Below are positions 23,655-34,975 of a stretch of 64,000 bases of DNA, piece after piece (position 1 is the first letter of the stretch; each line of letters opens with the position of its first letter). The position numbers and the translations under genes were made by a program. Under the pieces are notes generated by a model. The model did not search any database. It had not been told where the DNA came from and saw only the letters and a program-made list of their open reading frames with translations. Source of the stretch: Hirundichthys speculiger (lineage: Eukaryota > Chordata > Actinopteri > Beloniformes > Exocoetidae); assembly GCA_018398805.1 (NCBI GenBank), contig JAGFBZ010000258.1, positions 1,116,001-1,180,000 of the forward strand. The letters are read 5' to 3'.

Positions 23655-25289
23655 TGCTATGTATTCCCTCCTGGCATTGTGTTAACATACACATGAAATG
23701 CTTGAGACCAGTAAGCTGTCGGAACATCTGCACGCTCCTACTCATAAATTCATCAAGAACTGACGGGTGACTGCCCCTGGCTGCAACTTGCTCTTTTCAA
23801 TCATGTGGAAGCAGTAAGAGGTACTTAGTATTGCTCACATGTTGCTTTTCTAGTTTACTTTGCCTGATAGTTTTATTGTCATACTTTGAAAGCCTGGCCT
23901 GCTCAAAACAATTTGCATTCCAGAATGAACATTGAGTGAGAAGGTTTGAGGGTCAAAGATACAATATCTGAATGTGAAAACAAGGAGGTATTCTCTCAGT
24001 TTTAAAATGATGGACTTGTGGTTAAAGATGGTTATAAAATCCCAATATATCAGCATTCCAAGCCACATCATAAAAACAAAGTACTGACACTTGCACACAC
24101 GAAACCATAATTCACACAACATGGTGTTTCACCAACGAAAGACAATGCACAAAACAATAATGTTTTGTCATATGCCTTAAAGTCTGGGGTTCTCTGTTTG
24201 TTATTGTGTCTTGGGAAATGCAGGTTTTTTTTACCCAATGATGCAGCATTTTGAAAATTGCTCTTGTGTTTTGTCTAACACCAGCTGTGTTTTGCTCTTC
24301 TGAGCCAGGGTACAAAAAGGCCAACAGTATATGTTGCATGTTTCCATTTATCAGCCTGGCAGAACATTTTCACTCCCAGAGCTGATAGAAAAAGTCAAAG
24401 GACAAGCAGCTCTACACATAGAAAAAAAAAGGCAGCGATCCACTTTAAAGTACAAGGACGACCAGTGAACACACAGAAACACTGTAGGTAATTGCAGCTC
24501 TAATTGTTTCTGGGGTGACGGATGAAAAATTACCCACATATGCACTCCAGCTGGGATTAAAATTTGTTACACCCCTGCATCTTGCATAATGCATGATGCT
24601 GTATTCAGTGTTAGAAGTCACAGTCAGACCAAGGCCACAGATGCTTAAAACGTCACAGTTCTGCTCAAAACTTGATAATAAATCAGATAACTTCACATCA
24701 AACCCTTGGGGATGAATGATTTTGTTTATCATCCCATCGAAACATGATCCACATGACTTTGGTTTTTTCCTGTGAGTCATAGTGAACATCAGCATCATAA
24801 CATCTTACAGCTCTACAAGGCTGTTTCCCACTAATCAAGTGTTTCATTTAGAAAGTAAACCTCATCCCTAATGTCTTACAGAAGTGTCGCTGTGTCCTTC
24901 ACGCTGCATCACTTCCTGTTCAGAACTGACACACGCTCAGGGAACTGTGACTCATTTTCCCTTTGTGTTGCCCAAAAATCAAATTATTAATGGACTAATT
25001 ACCCCAGCTCTTTATCAGCTTTTCGCACATGGATTCATTTAATTTCAATTCCACTTTCTCACACGAGAGTCAAGTGGAAAATAAATATATTCCCTTACAG
25101 TTTTGAGGTTTTCTGTATCAAGGCATAATTAAAAGAACCAACAGTCCTTATCGGATCATAGTGTCATTGTTAAACAAAGTCAAAATGTAGATTAAATGTA
25201 GGAAAAACTACATTCACCCATAGTGCTTCCACAGGAATTACATAGTGTAAGTAGCAGTTACTTGCTGCTAGTCAAATGATTAAATACCT
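23655..25289. other. Anonymous non-coding DNA, possible conserved segment at 24890-25090
   Basis: No gene recognised. The subsegment 24890-25090 lacks repeats and holds several homeodomain-type TAAT cores (ATTATTAATGGACTAATTAC). That is only suggestive of a regulatory element. Confidence 0.4.
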
Positions 25290-25704
25290 GATCATCAGCT
25301 AGTATGAGCACCTCCATAAAGGCAGACATTTTGGCTGTTTTCTGGTCTGGATAATTGCGTTAACACAATGCCAAGGAGGAAAGACATCAGGAAAGATTTT
25401 CGGCAACTGTATTGTAAAGCCATTTCCAAACAAATAAGGAGCCATTGTTCTACAGTGAGAAAGATTATTCACAAGTATAAAATGTTTCAGACAGTTGCCA
25501 GACTTTCCAAGAGTTAATGTCTTGGCAAGTTTACCACAGGATCAAACCAAGCAATGCTTAGAGAAACTGCAAAAACCATGGGGCTACATCTCAGACCCTA
25601 CATGGCTTAATTTGAATGTTATATGTTAAAGTTTATGAGTGTGGTAATCAGGCTGAGCAGGTATGACCTGTTTGGAAGGTTAATCAGGGGAAAGCCCAGT
25701 CTTT

Positions 25705-25712
25705 CTCTAAAT
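25705..25712 (+). repeat. 8-bp target-site duplication, left copy
   Basis: CTCTAAAT, repeated exactly at 26099-26106 around the inserted hAT MITE. Confidence 0.8.
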
Positions 25713-26098
25713 CAGCCATTCCCAAACTTCAGAATACCAAGGCCCATTTTGAAATGTGAAAAATCTCCACAGCCCACCTGAACCTTTATGTACAACTGTG
25801 ATCAACATACAGGACCAAAGCTATGTTCCGATATTAATGCAGGGGTCAACAAATGAGGTGACACTCGTCATATTAAGTTAAGATGACAGTAGAATAACAC
25901 TTAACTGGTTTGTTTTATTACTTCTTAATGTTTTTTTTTTTGATCATATCATGAATATTTTACATGAAATTAAAAACATATCTAAAAAAGATAGAGGATT
26001 TAAAACATATTTGTTTAATTTTGATGACCTTTTGTGGCCCACCTGCAGTACCACGACGGCCCACCAGGGGGCCGCGGCCCACACTTTGGGAATCACTG
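25713..26098. mobile_element. hAT MITE (386 bp) inserted in the Tc1 relic
   Basis: The termini are CAGCCATTCCCAAA and TTTGGGAATCACTG, inverted with two mismatches. Both ends carry GGCCCA/TGGGCC subterminal blocks. The flanks are an exact 8-bp duplication, CTCTAAAT. Removing the element and one flank copy rejoins the Tc1-type transposase sequence. No transposase frame is inside, so it moved in trans. The 8-bp duplication and CAG...CTG ends place it in hAT. Confidence 0.85.
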
Positions 26099-26106
26099 CT
26101 CTAAAT
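26099..26106 (+). repeat. 8-bp target-site duplication, right copy
   Basis: CTCTAAAT, identical to 25705-25712. Confidence 0.8.
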
Positions 26107-26238
26107 TATGTAGCAGGATGGCGTAGGTTTGCAAAGTTGCATCAGAACAAACCACAAGAATTCGGGAACCATGTCTTTTCTTTGCAAAAATGAGAGTAAA
26201 GTGAAGATGTTCAGTCATAATGCAGCACTACATTTGTC

Positions 26239-26240
<2 letters not shown>

Positions 26241-26277
<37 letters not shown>

Positions 26278-26303
26278 CAAAAAACAAACAAACAAACAAA
26301 ACA
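26241..26303 (+). repeat. Poly-C tract (30) followed by (AAAC)n
   Basis: C30 at 26241-26270, then an A-rich stretch with AAAC units. It lies inside the Tc1 relic. Confidence 0.85.
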
Positions 26304-26520
26304 ACATAATATTGGCACAAACACCAATTAACTAGTATGCCGGTGGAGGCATGAGTCACTGAAACGAACATGATGTCCTGTGTTTATCAGTGTATTTGTG
26401 GGCTCAAATGTAAGCTCATGTGGCAGTGAAAGCTTGTGTCAAAGTAACTCATGCAACTGGACCACGATCCCAAACACACTAGCAAATCTGCAACAGAACG
26501 GCTGAAAATGAAAAGATGAA

Positions 26521-29011
26521 AAACCTCCTTTTTCATTTGACAGTACATGCATCATGCTTGAGCATGAAAGATCTGTTCATCAGATCAAAATTTATCAGAA
26601 TGTCTACAAACATAGCAAATTATCAAAAAAAAAAAAAGAGTGAGACAAATAACTAGACAAAGGATCCAAAATGGCCAACAAAGTCAATTAAAAAGAGAAA
26701 GGAGCAACCCAAAATGAAGTGTAAGACTAGTTTATAAAATACAAATGAACCACAAGACGAAGCAGAATGTCAATAAACTATGAAATGAGACGCACAATGA
26801 GCTGAAGATTAAAAAGAAAGTCCCTCTCCCTCCACATACACATACAGCTTACCAATACATACAGAAGAAAAAAGCCAAATGGAGTTAAAGTAATTAAATC
26901 AGACACAGAACTGCCAAAATGCCACGATATCAACAATATACACAGCTGGAGGTGAAAAACAGAGACACATGACTGCAGGAGTTTGTGATTGTTTTCTGTC
27001 TCTTTCAGTCTGGTGATTTTCCTTCTCTGTTGGGGGTTTCCACGTTCCCACAGTTGTGCTGCAAAAGTAAAGCCTTCATTCAGTTGACCCGGACCCGAGT
27101 CTTCACATGGACTTGACCCCGAAGGCTCTACATGACACTTTTCCAGGCATGTCATCCTGCTTGTATGTAATTGGCCAAATCATTCTCTGCACTGAGCGAT
27201 GGCAAACTTGAGCCGGTTTCTGGAGTGAACCCATGAACTGGATTAGGTTTACCAGAGAACAGAGCTGATGGCTTTGAACAGATTTTACTGGGCAGCAGCT
27301 GATCAGACGATCATCCTCACAACACGACCAACTGTTCACACAAATTAATGTCCTCTCGTGTCAGGCAGGCAAACACAGTACAGAAGTGAGCTCAAATAGT
27401 CCCTGAACACAGGATCGTGCGCCCCAGTCTGTCTGGGTATTATGTAATACTGCTTAGAGATGACAATGAGGGAGTGATAATTTATCCATGTCTCTAAATG
27501 AAGTAACACCAGCTGTGAGTGACTCTTCTACTGAAGAACTAAAACATACAGATGGGCTGCTGTGCGGGTGTTTATGGTCAACAAAGACATAACAGCAACA
27601 AACAGGAAGCATGCTCTTTAAATGTTCAAGTGTTTGCAGACAGAGTAAATTCTGATCTTCAAAAAAAACTCCTATGCCCTTTTCTCAATTCCAAAGCAAT
27701 CTCTTCACTAAATTGTCTGTGACATGTTTTGCTCAAAATATAACAGGGATACAGTTCAAAAGCACTCTTCTTTACCATGTCTTTGGCCCTCTGTTCAAGA
27801 TGCTGGTTTTACGGGGTGGAGCAAGCCACTCTATGCCATTCCAAACCATTTTTTCCATGAGGCGTGCCTCTTTATGAATTGGTCTTACAGCTTTGTGCTG
27901 CCCACTTCTGAAGGGCAACAAATGCAGCATGATGCGTAGAGCAGAAATTTATTTGGGAAGGTTGGATAATCTGCAATGACAAATCAAAAAACACTCACTG
28001 AAATACATAATTTCAGATCTAGATGACTGCAAACAAAGTAACACAGTTGTTTTTTAATGATGCTTCCCACGTGACCCCTTGCTCACACATCTCCATAGGC
28101 TTTAAATGTGGCCATGTCAAGATGAGGAAAACTGAACGGTGGGTTCTGTGCATCAGAAGGACAGTGTTTCTTCTGTCAAAAGTTGGGGAATTTTCTACTT
28201 TTTTCACTTTAACTCATGTATCAGCAAATTATACCGCAGATTATATGTACAGCAAACAGGGAGAAACTTGGTTGGTTGTTTTTGGGAGGAAGGAACATCA
28301 AAGCACCCCTTAGGTACTATCCCACTTAAGATCATTTTACATAATCCCACACTGGCAGCTTGTTAAAACTGTTATATAGAATTGCACCAGAGCACAGTTG
28401 ATCAATAAAAGTGTCTGGATTTGCCAATAGATTGTGGGAGAGCTTATCCACTTCACTTCCTCTTGCATTTGTGTTACCACTCAGACAGGCCAGAATCTGC
28501 ATCAAAGGAAAGTATCAGAAGGAAAAAAAAATCTATATATTGAAAACCGAAAACCCATTTTAGGCTCATCACCTGTACAGACTAATGTATCAGTACACTC
28601 AAGAGTGTCTTTGGATTTTTTTGTAATTAATGGATGTGTTGGAGTCAGTTTAAAGTCCCTGCTAATCAAGCCCGATTTGTTTAAAGGAACTAATAACCTA
28701 TCACACCAATTACTGACAGTTCTAAGGTCAGCCTTAGTGTTATCATTATTATGTGTGTCAATCTGTGTGTGTGCATGTGTGTTTGTCAAGGACATCTGTT
28801 TGTACTCAGTGCATGTGTGTGTTCTTAAATGTCTATCTTTGTGGGGACCACACCTTTGAAAGTGGGGACACTGTCAGTCCTTGTTACTAAAGGAAGTAGC
28901 TGTTTGAGGGTTTTTACCACACATAGAATCAGGATTTAATAGGAAGAGGGTATGCTTTGAAAAGACTGATAAAACATAAAATGCCTCACATGTGTCAAAG
29001 ATTTGTGTGTA
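26521..29011. other. Anonymous non-coding DNA
   Basis: About 2.5 kb with no recognisable gene or named element. It includes an A12 run near 26626 and TG-rich sequence near 28753-28820. Several 60-140-codon frames lie here but show no domain signature or coding bias I can defend. Confidence 0.5.
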
Positions 29012-29404
29012 CAGTTGTACCTCTATTTACAAAATTAATTGGTTCTGAAAGTAGTTTCGTAACCTGAAAATTTTGTAAGTAGAGACGCGTTTTCCATGTA
29101 AATGCCCTAATCAGTTCCAAGCCCCCCAAAATTCAAACATAAATCCTTTATAAATTATAAATAACACATGAAATGACATAAAAAAAAAAACCTGTAAGAA
29201 ATACATGTTAGAACTAGAACTTAGCAGAACCTCCACCAAGCGCAACAATTATCGAAAATTTGAAAGTGATCCAGAATCCAGGATTGCTTCCGGATCACAC
29301 CCAAAATGAAATCAATGAAAACAAGAGGCAATATTTTCCCGTTGAGGCATTTCGCAACCTGAAAATTTCATATGTAGAGGCGTTCGTAAGTAGAGGTACC
29401 ACTG
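29012..29404. mobile_element. hAT-like MITE (393 bp)
   Basis: It begins CAGTTGTACCTCTATTTAC and ends GTAAGTAGAGGTACCACTG, inverted ends with few mismatches. Inside each end is a copy of AACCTGAAAATTT next to GTA(A/T)GTAGAG, giving matched subterminal repeats. The flanking octamers TGTGTGTA and TATTTGTA agree at six of eight positions, fitting an aged 8-bp duplication. A different repeat-like stretch (about 29225-29310, with GATCCAGAATCC and CCGGATCAC) occupies the middle. Confidence 0.7.
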
Positions 29405-30064
29405 TATTTGTACCCAATGTGTCAAACTTATCAAAGCCTGATGTTGCCTTTTCCAAAGCATCACAAGTGAAACTAGAAACCAAGCATTTCAACAGTTTTT
29501 CAGAAAAAACTAAAAATTTAAAAATTACCAAGCAAAACCACAAAAGTCATCAAATGAGAATAATAAAAAACTCCAGGGTTTGAATTATGTTTCTATTTAT
29601 GCACTAATACAGTTAGGCCTCTAATGGTTACATTTCAGGTCTCAGACTCTCCAGTAATTCAGTATCGACACAGATGCTGCTTTTGGTCAAGTGGATGGCA
29701 TCATCATGTTGCTAGGTAACCAGACTAAACAAAACAATAGATATTGCCTGTTTTTCTTTCTTTCTTTTTTTTTTTTTTTATTTAGATGACAAATATAGCC
29801 AAAGAAAGCTCAAGATACAGGGAGGGAGGGTGTGACAGGTCCACAGATGTGCAGCCCAGATCTCTGGATCGCTGCCTGTTGGCTGGCTGCAGAACAGATC
29901 AAAAACCAAACCCCCTCAGTGGCAGCAAACTTGTAATTGAAACATCTATCATTTAATTCAAATATGTTTACTTTCTATATGAATTATTAATGTTTATTTA
30001 GAGTTAATTTTAATTATCTTGTTGGTTATATGCCCATGACTGTAAGTACAAATAAGCAGTATAG
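29405..30064. other. Anonymous non-coding DNA
   Basis: No gene recognised. It holds a TTTC/T-rich tract at 29755-29779 and a short GGGAGG stretch at 29821-29830. Confidence 0.5.
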
Positions 30065-30109
30065 ATGGATGGATGGATGGATGGATGGATGGATGGATGG
30101 ATGGATGGA
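30065..30109 (+). repeat. (TGGA)n microsatellite
   Basis: About eleven TGGA units. No retroposon body is recognisable upstream, unlike at 21.7 kb. Confidence 0.95.
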
Positions 30110-30299
30110 GCCAAAAGCCAAAATACACTTGGTGTATACATTTTGGTGGAGCAGACTGGGATGCTACTATGACTACTTCCACTACCACGGTGCTTCTGAT
30201 GGGACCACTCTCATTGGTATCCTGGTACTTCCCCACCTGGTAGGGTAATAATTGGTCACATCAAGTGACTTGAAGTAGGAAGCAAGACTCGTCGATTTC

Positions 30300-31000
30300 A
30301 GAAAGTGAGGGTACACGATGGTGGTTTGAGGGCTGCCCCCTCTGGTTCTGGTGATGGGTTGTTGCAGGGTAGCTTGCTGTGGCGAGGGCTATAGCACGGG
30401 CACACACTGGGGCACTCCAGCCCCTACAGTTACTTTGACATCTGGCCCACCATGGTATTTCTTTTCATCTGGATCCCCATGAGAGGTGGTGACCCCTGCA
30501 GCTGGAGGGGTCTGTGGGGGGCAGGTCTGGGCCGCGCCCTGTGAGCTTGGTGTGTCCTTTCCCTCTGTGTCCTTCGGGGCTGGGGTGGGAACTTTGCCCT
30601 CTGTGGGGTGGCGGTGCAGTTGGGAGTGCTGGCAGGGTCATCCTTCCCCTGCCCTCGTACTGTACCCACAGTGCCGATGGTATGTTCCCATTGTGCTGGC
30701 TGGTGCCTTCCTGGAGTCTGGGCCACTCCTCCTCTCTGTTGCCTCTGGGGTGTACTGGGCACCTTGACTGGGCTTGTTGCCTTGGCTCAGCTTGTAGTGG
30801 TGGGAGGGTTGGCCAGGCTGGATGGCTCCTGTTGGGCCTGGAGGACACTGGTGGAGGTCTGCTGCATGATACTGGCCCAACACACCAGCACCAACTGTGA
30901 TCCAGCCTGTAGATGTGGTTGTGGTCACTGGTTGGTGCTGAAGAGGCGTTGGAGGCCAACATCACTGCTCACTGCTCTGTGTCTGGCTGCTGGACTGCTT
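30300..31000. other. GC-rich, CpG-poor stretch, unidentified
   Basis: Composition switches to G/T-rich on the plus strand (GGGGTGG, CTGGGGTGGG, TGCTGGCTGG), with TG/CA in excess and CpG scarce, as expected of methylation-decayed GC-rich repeat DNA. Long frames open on both strands at once (minus 30465-30965; plus 30486-30767, 30514-30900 and 30608-31003) and encode low-complexity Pro/Ser/Gly/Trp-rich peptides, so none is convincing. I cannot assign an element family. Confidence 0.4.
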
Positions 31001-31246
31001 TAAGCGGAACTAGAAGCAGGACCTAGTGCTGTCCACGCCGGGGACAAGGCAGACGAGCGTACGTTCACATTTCCTACCTACATTTACCAGTGGATTGAAT
31101 TTGGTGAGTTATGGTTTCAATCGTTTTCATACTTTGCGGTAATACAAAGTTACTGCCGTTCGCTACAGCTTGCGTTGAACACTGTCAGAGCTAGCCAAAG
31201 CCCCGGTGAAAAACAGCAGTTTGCTAGAAGTTTGCGTCAAACTTGT

Positions 31247-31800
31247 GTAGAATAGAATAGAATAGAATAGAACTTTATTAATCCCACAGCGGGGAAATTC
31301 ACTTGTTATAGCAGCACAAGTTGGACAAATAAAATGTAAAATTGCAACAGGGCTTGCAGCAAATACTTATAAAAATAGACTTTAAAAAATAATATAAAAT
31401 GTATATATAGCTCTCAAAAATATTACAAAAATTCACAAATTGTTAAGAAAATAAGCTATAGACACAGGACTATTTACAATATATATACATATATGAACAT
31501 TTTGCTTATTGACATGAGATGGAGCTGTGGATATTTTACAATGGGATCTATTATAATAAATAAATGTGGCTTAAATAAAAAAAAGTCTAAAAAGAAAAAT
31601 ATTGCCACGAGGTAGGAGGTGAAGGGTTGTACAGCAGGCAAAAAAGGTGTTCCATTAAGTCATGCTGTTAAAGAGTCTGACGGCTGATGGGATGAAGGAC
31701 CTGCGGTAACGTTCCTTCTTGCACTGTGGGTGCAGCAGTCTGCTGCTGAATGAGCTTTTATGAGATTTCACAGTCTCGTGCAGGGGATGAGAGATGTTAT
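31247..31800 (-). mobile_element. LINE 3' end, minus strand
   Basis: An (AATAG)n tail at 31251-31285 is followed by AACTTTATTAATCCCACAGC and GGGGAAATTCACTTG, the reverse of the classic fish LINE 3' UTR end. Further in, 31660-31770 read on the minus strand gives a KKERYRRSFIPSAVRLFNS-type peptide from the C-terminus of the LINE protein. It is 5'-truncated near 31800. Confidence 0.65.
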
Positions 31801-32148
31801 CCAGTTAACAGTAACATAAAAGAAGAAACCTTAAACTTAAACTAAACTAAACTAGTATGTTTATTTCTGCTGCAAAGTCAGGTATTTTAACCTGGGAGTC
31901 AATGGAGGTTTTCTCTGTTTTGGAGCCAGCAACAAGTGGTTAGACAGGGAGATACAATTTCTGCTACTACTGATTTGGCTTCCCACTTGAAACTGGGGAT
32001 GTCGGCGTTTTGATTTCTTAGAGTTTTTGTTTGTTTGCTTGTTGTTTGAGTTCGTGTGCTCTTTTCTTTGTGAAGCCAGTGTCTCGTAATCCTCCTTGTC
32101 CCAGCTGTGTCTCGTTAACCTACAGTATGATGTACCACCTGTTTATCT

Positions 32149-32156
<8 letters not shown>

Positions 32157-32192
<36 letters not shown>
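32157..32192 (+). repeat. (TG)n microsatellite
   Basis: About 18 TG units. Confidence 0.95.
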
Positions 32193-32198
<6 letters not shown>

Positions 32199-32277
32199 CT
32201 ACCTTGATGATAGATTACGCTTACAAATGGGCACCATATGGGCACATGCAGCTGTACTACTTAAAAATGAGTCAGTA

Positions 32278-32430
32278 AGGGCTCGTGTGTCGCTCAGTAG
32301 TTTAGGCAGGTCCTTCTGCAGCAGTTGCAGGTTCAGCTCCTGACCTATAACCCCTTTCTGTGAGTCTTCTCCAGTTTCCTGCCTCTTTTCACTGTGAATA
32401 AAGGCCACTAATGCCCCCCAAAAAGTCATT
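32278..32430 (+). mobile_element. tRNA-derived SINE
   Basis: The head has an A-box-like GCTCAGTAGTTTAGGCAGG and a B-box-like GCAGGTTCAGCTCCTGACC, the internal Pol III promoter layout of tRNA-derived SINEs. The body ends AATAAAGGCCACTAATGCCC and CCCAAAAAGT, a tail I recognise from a widespread fish SINE. Confidence 0.65.
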
Positions 32431-32491
32431 AAAAGTGTCTTTATGTTTTATAGAACGAGAGAACAGACCCTTTCTTTGTATTAGACAAAAG

Positions 32492-32545
32492 TAATTTTCC
32501 CTCTGGGGATCGATAAAGGATAATCTTATTTTATATTCAGCAAGT
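32492..32545 (+). repeat. LINE 3' tail scrap
   Basis: TTTTCCCTCTGGGGATCGAT, then AAAGGATAATCTTATTTTAT, matches the terminal motif of fish LINEs that end by copying a stretch such as GGGATCAATAAAG. Confidence 0.4.
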
Positions 32546-33400
32546 AACATGAGATATATAAACACAGGACAGAGGAAAATAAAACAATAATTCTCTAAAA
32601 AAGCATTTTTTTTAAAGATATTTCATATGAAAGATACTCAAACATCAGTATTGCTAATAGTGAGATGAGAAAGAAGAAAGAAAAATCACACGGCCACAAC
32701 ATGAGATGAGTTTAAATGTTTTAAGTGAGTGAGGTCCCAGCCACCACACTCACTGACAAAACAGTACCTGCCACAGCTGATTAACACTGGTTAACAGCTT
32801 TTTTTTCGCCAAGAAGTTTTTGGGGTTGAGTTCACTTAAACCTCGGGGCTGTGATTGTTTTCGATGACTTTTCTCTCCAGGAGCCCTTTTTGATGACAGA
32901 CTGGCAAAAAGTCCTGCAGTGAAGACACTTTTAATCTCTCAAACCATCTTCACAGAGCATTAGCATTCTAGGTAGAGATTTTGTTTTTCACTTCATTTAT
33001 TTGATCGATGGCGTTTCATAAACATGACAAAAGCTCCCAGTGTCAGGTAAAACAAAATGTCTTTCTGAATAGCTAAAGAAACTTCATCTATGCAACACTC
33101 GGGTTTACTCTCAGGTTTCAGGAGTAAAAATTGTATTTCTAGTGTTTATGTTTCCCTACTATTTAGTTGTTTCAGATATATTAGACTACATTTTTTTGGT
33201 CTGAGTCTTTGTATTATGTTTTATCTATCAGTAGAAATTTTGAGTATTTTGGTAATTGTTAGAGCTTAATTATTTTGTACCTCTTTTTGATATTTTCAAA
33301 CTTGTTGCTTGCTAATTTCTATGTGTTTGCAACCTTTTTTAAGCATTTTAATGTTTTTGTTTTATTTTGTTTCCATTTCCATGGTTGTTGCAGTCTAATG
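32546..33400. other. Anonymous non-coding DNA
   Basis: AT-rich sequence with no recognisable gene or element. Confidence 0.5.
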
Positions 33401-33401
33401 C

Positions 33402-33462
33402 CCATCCATCCATCCATCCATCCATCCATCCATCCATCCATCCATCCATCCATCCATCCATC
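33402..33462 (-). repeat. (TGGA)n tail of a minus-strand LINE
   Basis: About fifteen CATC units on the plus strand, which read TGGATGGA on the minus strand and form the 3' tail of the adjacent LINE. Confidence 0.95.
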
Positions 33463-34975
33463 CTTCCTTAACTTCTGCTTATCCAAGTTTGGGTCACAGG
33501 GGGCAGCAGCCTAAGCAAAGATGGCCAGACCTCCCTCTTTCCATCCACCTCCTCGAGTTCCTCCGGGGTAATACCGAGGTATTCCCAGGACAGCCATGAG
33601 CTATAATGTTTCCAACGGGTCCGGTGTCTGCCCCTGGGCCTCCCCCTGGTGGGACATGCCCAGAACACCACTTGAGGGAAAGTGTCCACGGGGCATCCTC
33701 ACCAGGTGACCCCAGAGACTGCGGATACTGCAGATGTTGCACCAATCTGCCCATCAATCTCGAGCTCTATTCTCCCCTCACTTGTGAACAAGACCCTTAA
33801 GTACCTTTAGGTGCTTTAACTTCTCCACTTCAGGCAGAACCTCACTCCCAACCCAGAGAAGGAATTCTACCCTTTTCCAACTTTAAGTCGTGGTCTCAGA
33901 TTTGGAAATGCTGATTCTCATTCTTTTCGGTTCACAAGTGGCTGTGAACCGCTCTAGCGAGAGTTAAAGCTCCCTGCTCGATGAAGCCAACAGGACCATG
34001 TCATGTGCAAAAAGCAGAGAGGCAGTTCTGAGGTCACCAATTCAGAACCGCTCTGCTCCCCAGCTGCACCTAGAAATATGTTTATGAGCAGAATCTGTGC
34101 CAAAGGGCAGCCCTGACGGAGTCCAACTATCATTGGAACTGAATCCCTCTTACAACCGGCAGGCAAACCAAACTCTTTCTCCTTTTGTACAAGGACTGGA
34201 TGGCCTGTAGCAACTGACCCAGTTTCCCACACTCCTGGAGCAACCCCATAGGTCACTCCGAGGGACACGTTCAAATGCCTTCTCCAAGTCCACAAAACAC
34301 ATGTTGGCAAATTCCCATGCTCCCTCCAGGACCATAGCAAGGATATAGAGGTGATCCAGTGTTCCACGACCAGGACAGAACACGCATTGTTCCTCCTGTA
34401 TCCAAGATTCAACAAATAATCAAACTCTCTTCTCTGGCAAACAACAGCCAGAGCCTGTTATCCGACTCTAATGCGCAGGGAAGCTACCCCCTCATCCACT
34501 GGGGAAAAACCCCAAACTATATAGGTTCCCAGTCAGGGAAAAATGAGCTGACCACCCCAGTTCAACACCTCTGACTATGAGCAACTCCAGAGTGGAACAA
34601 GGTCCCGCCTCTCTCGAGATTGGTTCCAGAACCCATGTTGTGCATTGAGGTAAGCCTGACTATATCTAGCTGGTATCTCTCAACCTCAGAGCTCCTTACC
34701 TGCCAGAGGGGTGACATTTCATGCCCTGACAGCCAGTTTTGATGACCAAGGGCTGTCAGGCCGAGGCCACTGCCCATCACACATAGTACCTGACTTGTAT
34801 GGCCCCTCCTGTAGGCGTGGGAGGGTGGACCCATGTATTTTGTTCAAGCTCTGCCTGGCCCGGCCCCATGGGTGAAGGCACAGCCACCAGGCGTTCTCAA
34901 ACGAGCCACACCTGGCTCTATGGTGGGACCCCGCTGACCCTGACCTGGGTGGGGGACATTCGTACTTCTAATGTC
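33463..34975 (-). mobile_element. Teleost LINE, 5'-truncated, with broken reverse transcriptase
   Basis: Read on the minus strand, the RT core is visible. PGRGTLDHLYILAMVLEGAW and MCFVDLEKAFERVPR (frame 34150-34383) form the motif A region with catalytic Asp. VGLRQGCPLAQILLINIF (frame 33954-34415) is motif B. The C-terminal RGRPRGRHRTRW and EYLGITPEELEEVDGKREVW lie in 33468-33757. The YADD/FADD box is missing or corrupted between these pieces, and frames shift repeatedly, so it is non-functional. The GC-rich sequence at 34560-34975 is upstream element sequence. The 3' end is the TGGA tail at 33402-33462. This is the largest LINE copy in the window. Confidence 0.75.

Larger units (their letters stand above)
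25290..26520 (+). pseudogene. Decayed Tc1-like transposase, split by a MITE
   Basis: Plus-strand relic of a Tc1-type transposase. ATGCCAAGGAGGAAAGACAT (about 25368) gives MPRRKDIR, the usual start. HCSTVRKIIHKYK near 25445-25480 and AMLRETAKTMG near 25553-25582 are helix-turn-helix-region remnants. After the inserted element, RRFAKLHQNKPQEF (26122-26163) precedes a destroyed first-Asp region. QLDHDPKHTSKSA-like sequence at about 26456-26495 is the second catalytic Asp block. Multiple frameshifts, stops and a C30 run remove any function. The ends are not defined. Confidence 0.75.

Noticed and set aside
30465..30965. 166-codon minus-strand ORF and three overlapping plus-strand ORFs
   Set aside because: Simultaneous open frames on both strands in GC-rich low-complexity DNA with Pro/Ser-rich peptides. 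No splice structure or domain.
32278..32350. Possible tRNA gene (A and B boxes)
   Set aside because: The cloverleaf cannot be completed and the downstream body and tail are those of a SINE.
21683..33462. TGGA/CATC tandem arrays as possible CRISPR-like arrays
   Set aside because: They are 4-bp microsatellites without spacers, and at 21.7 and 33.4 kb they are LINE/SINE tails.
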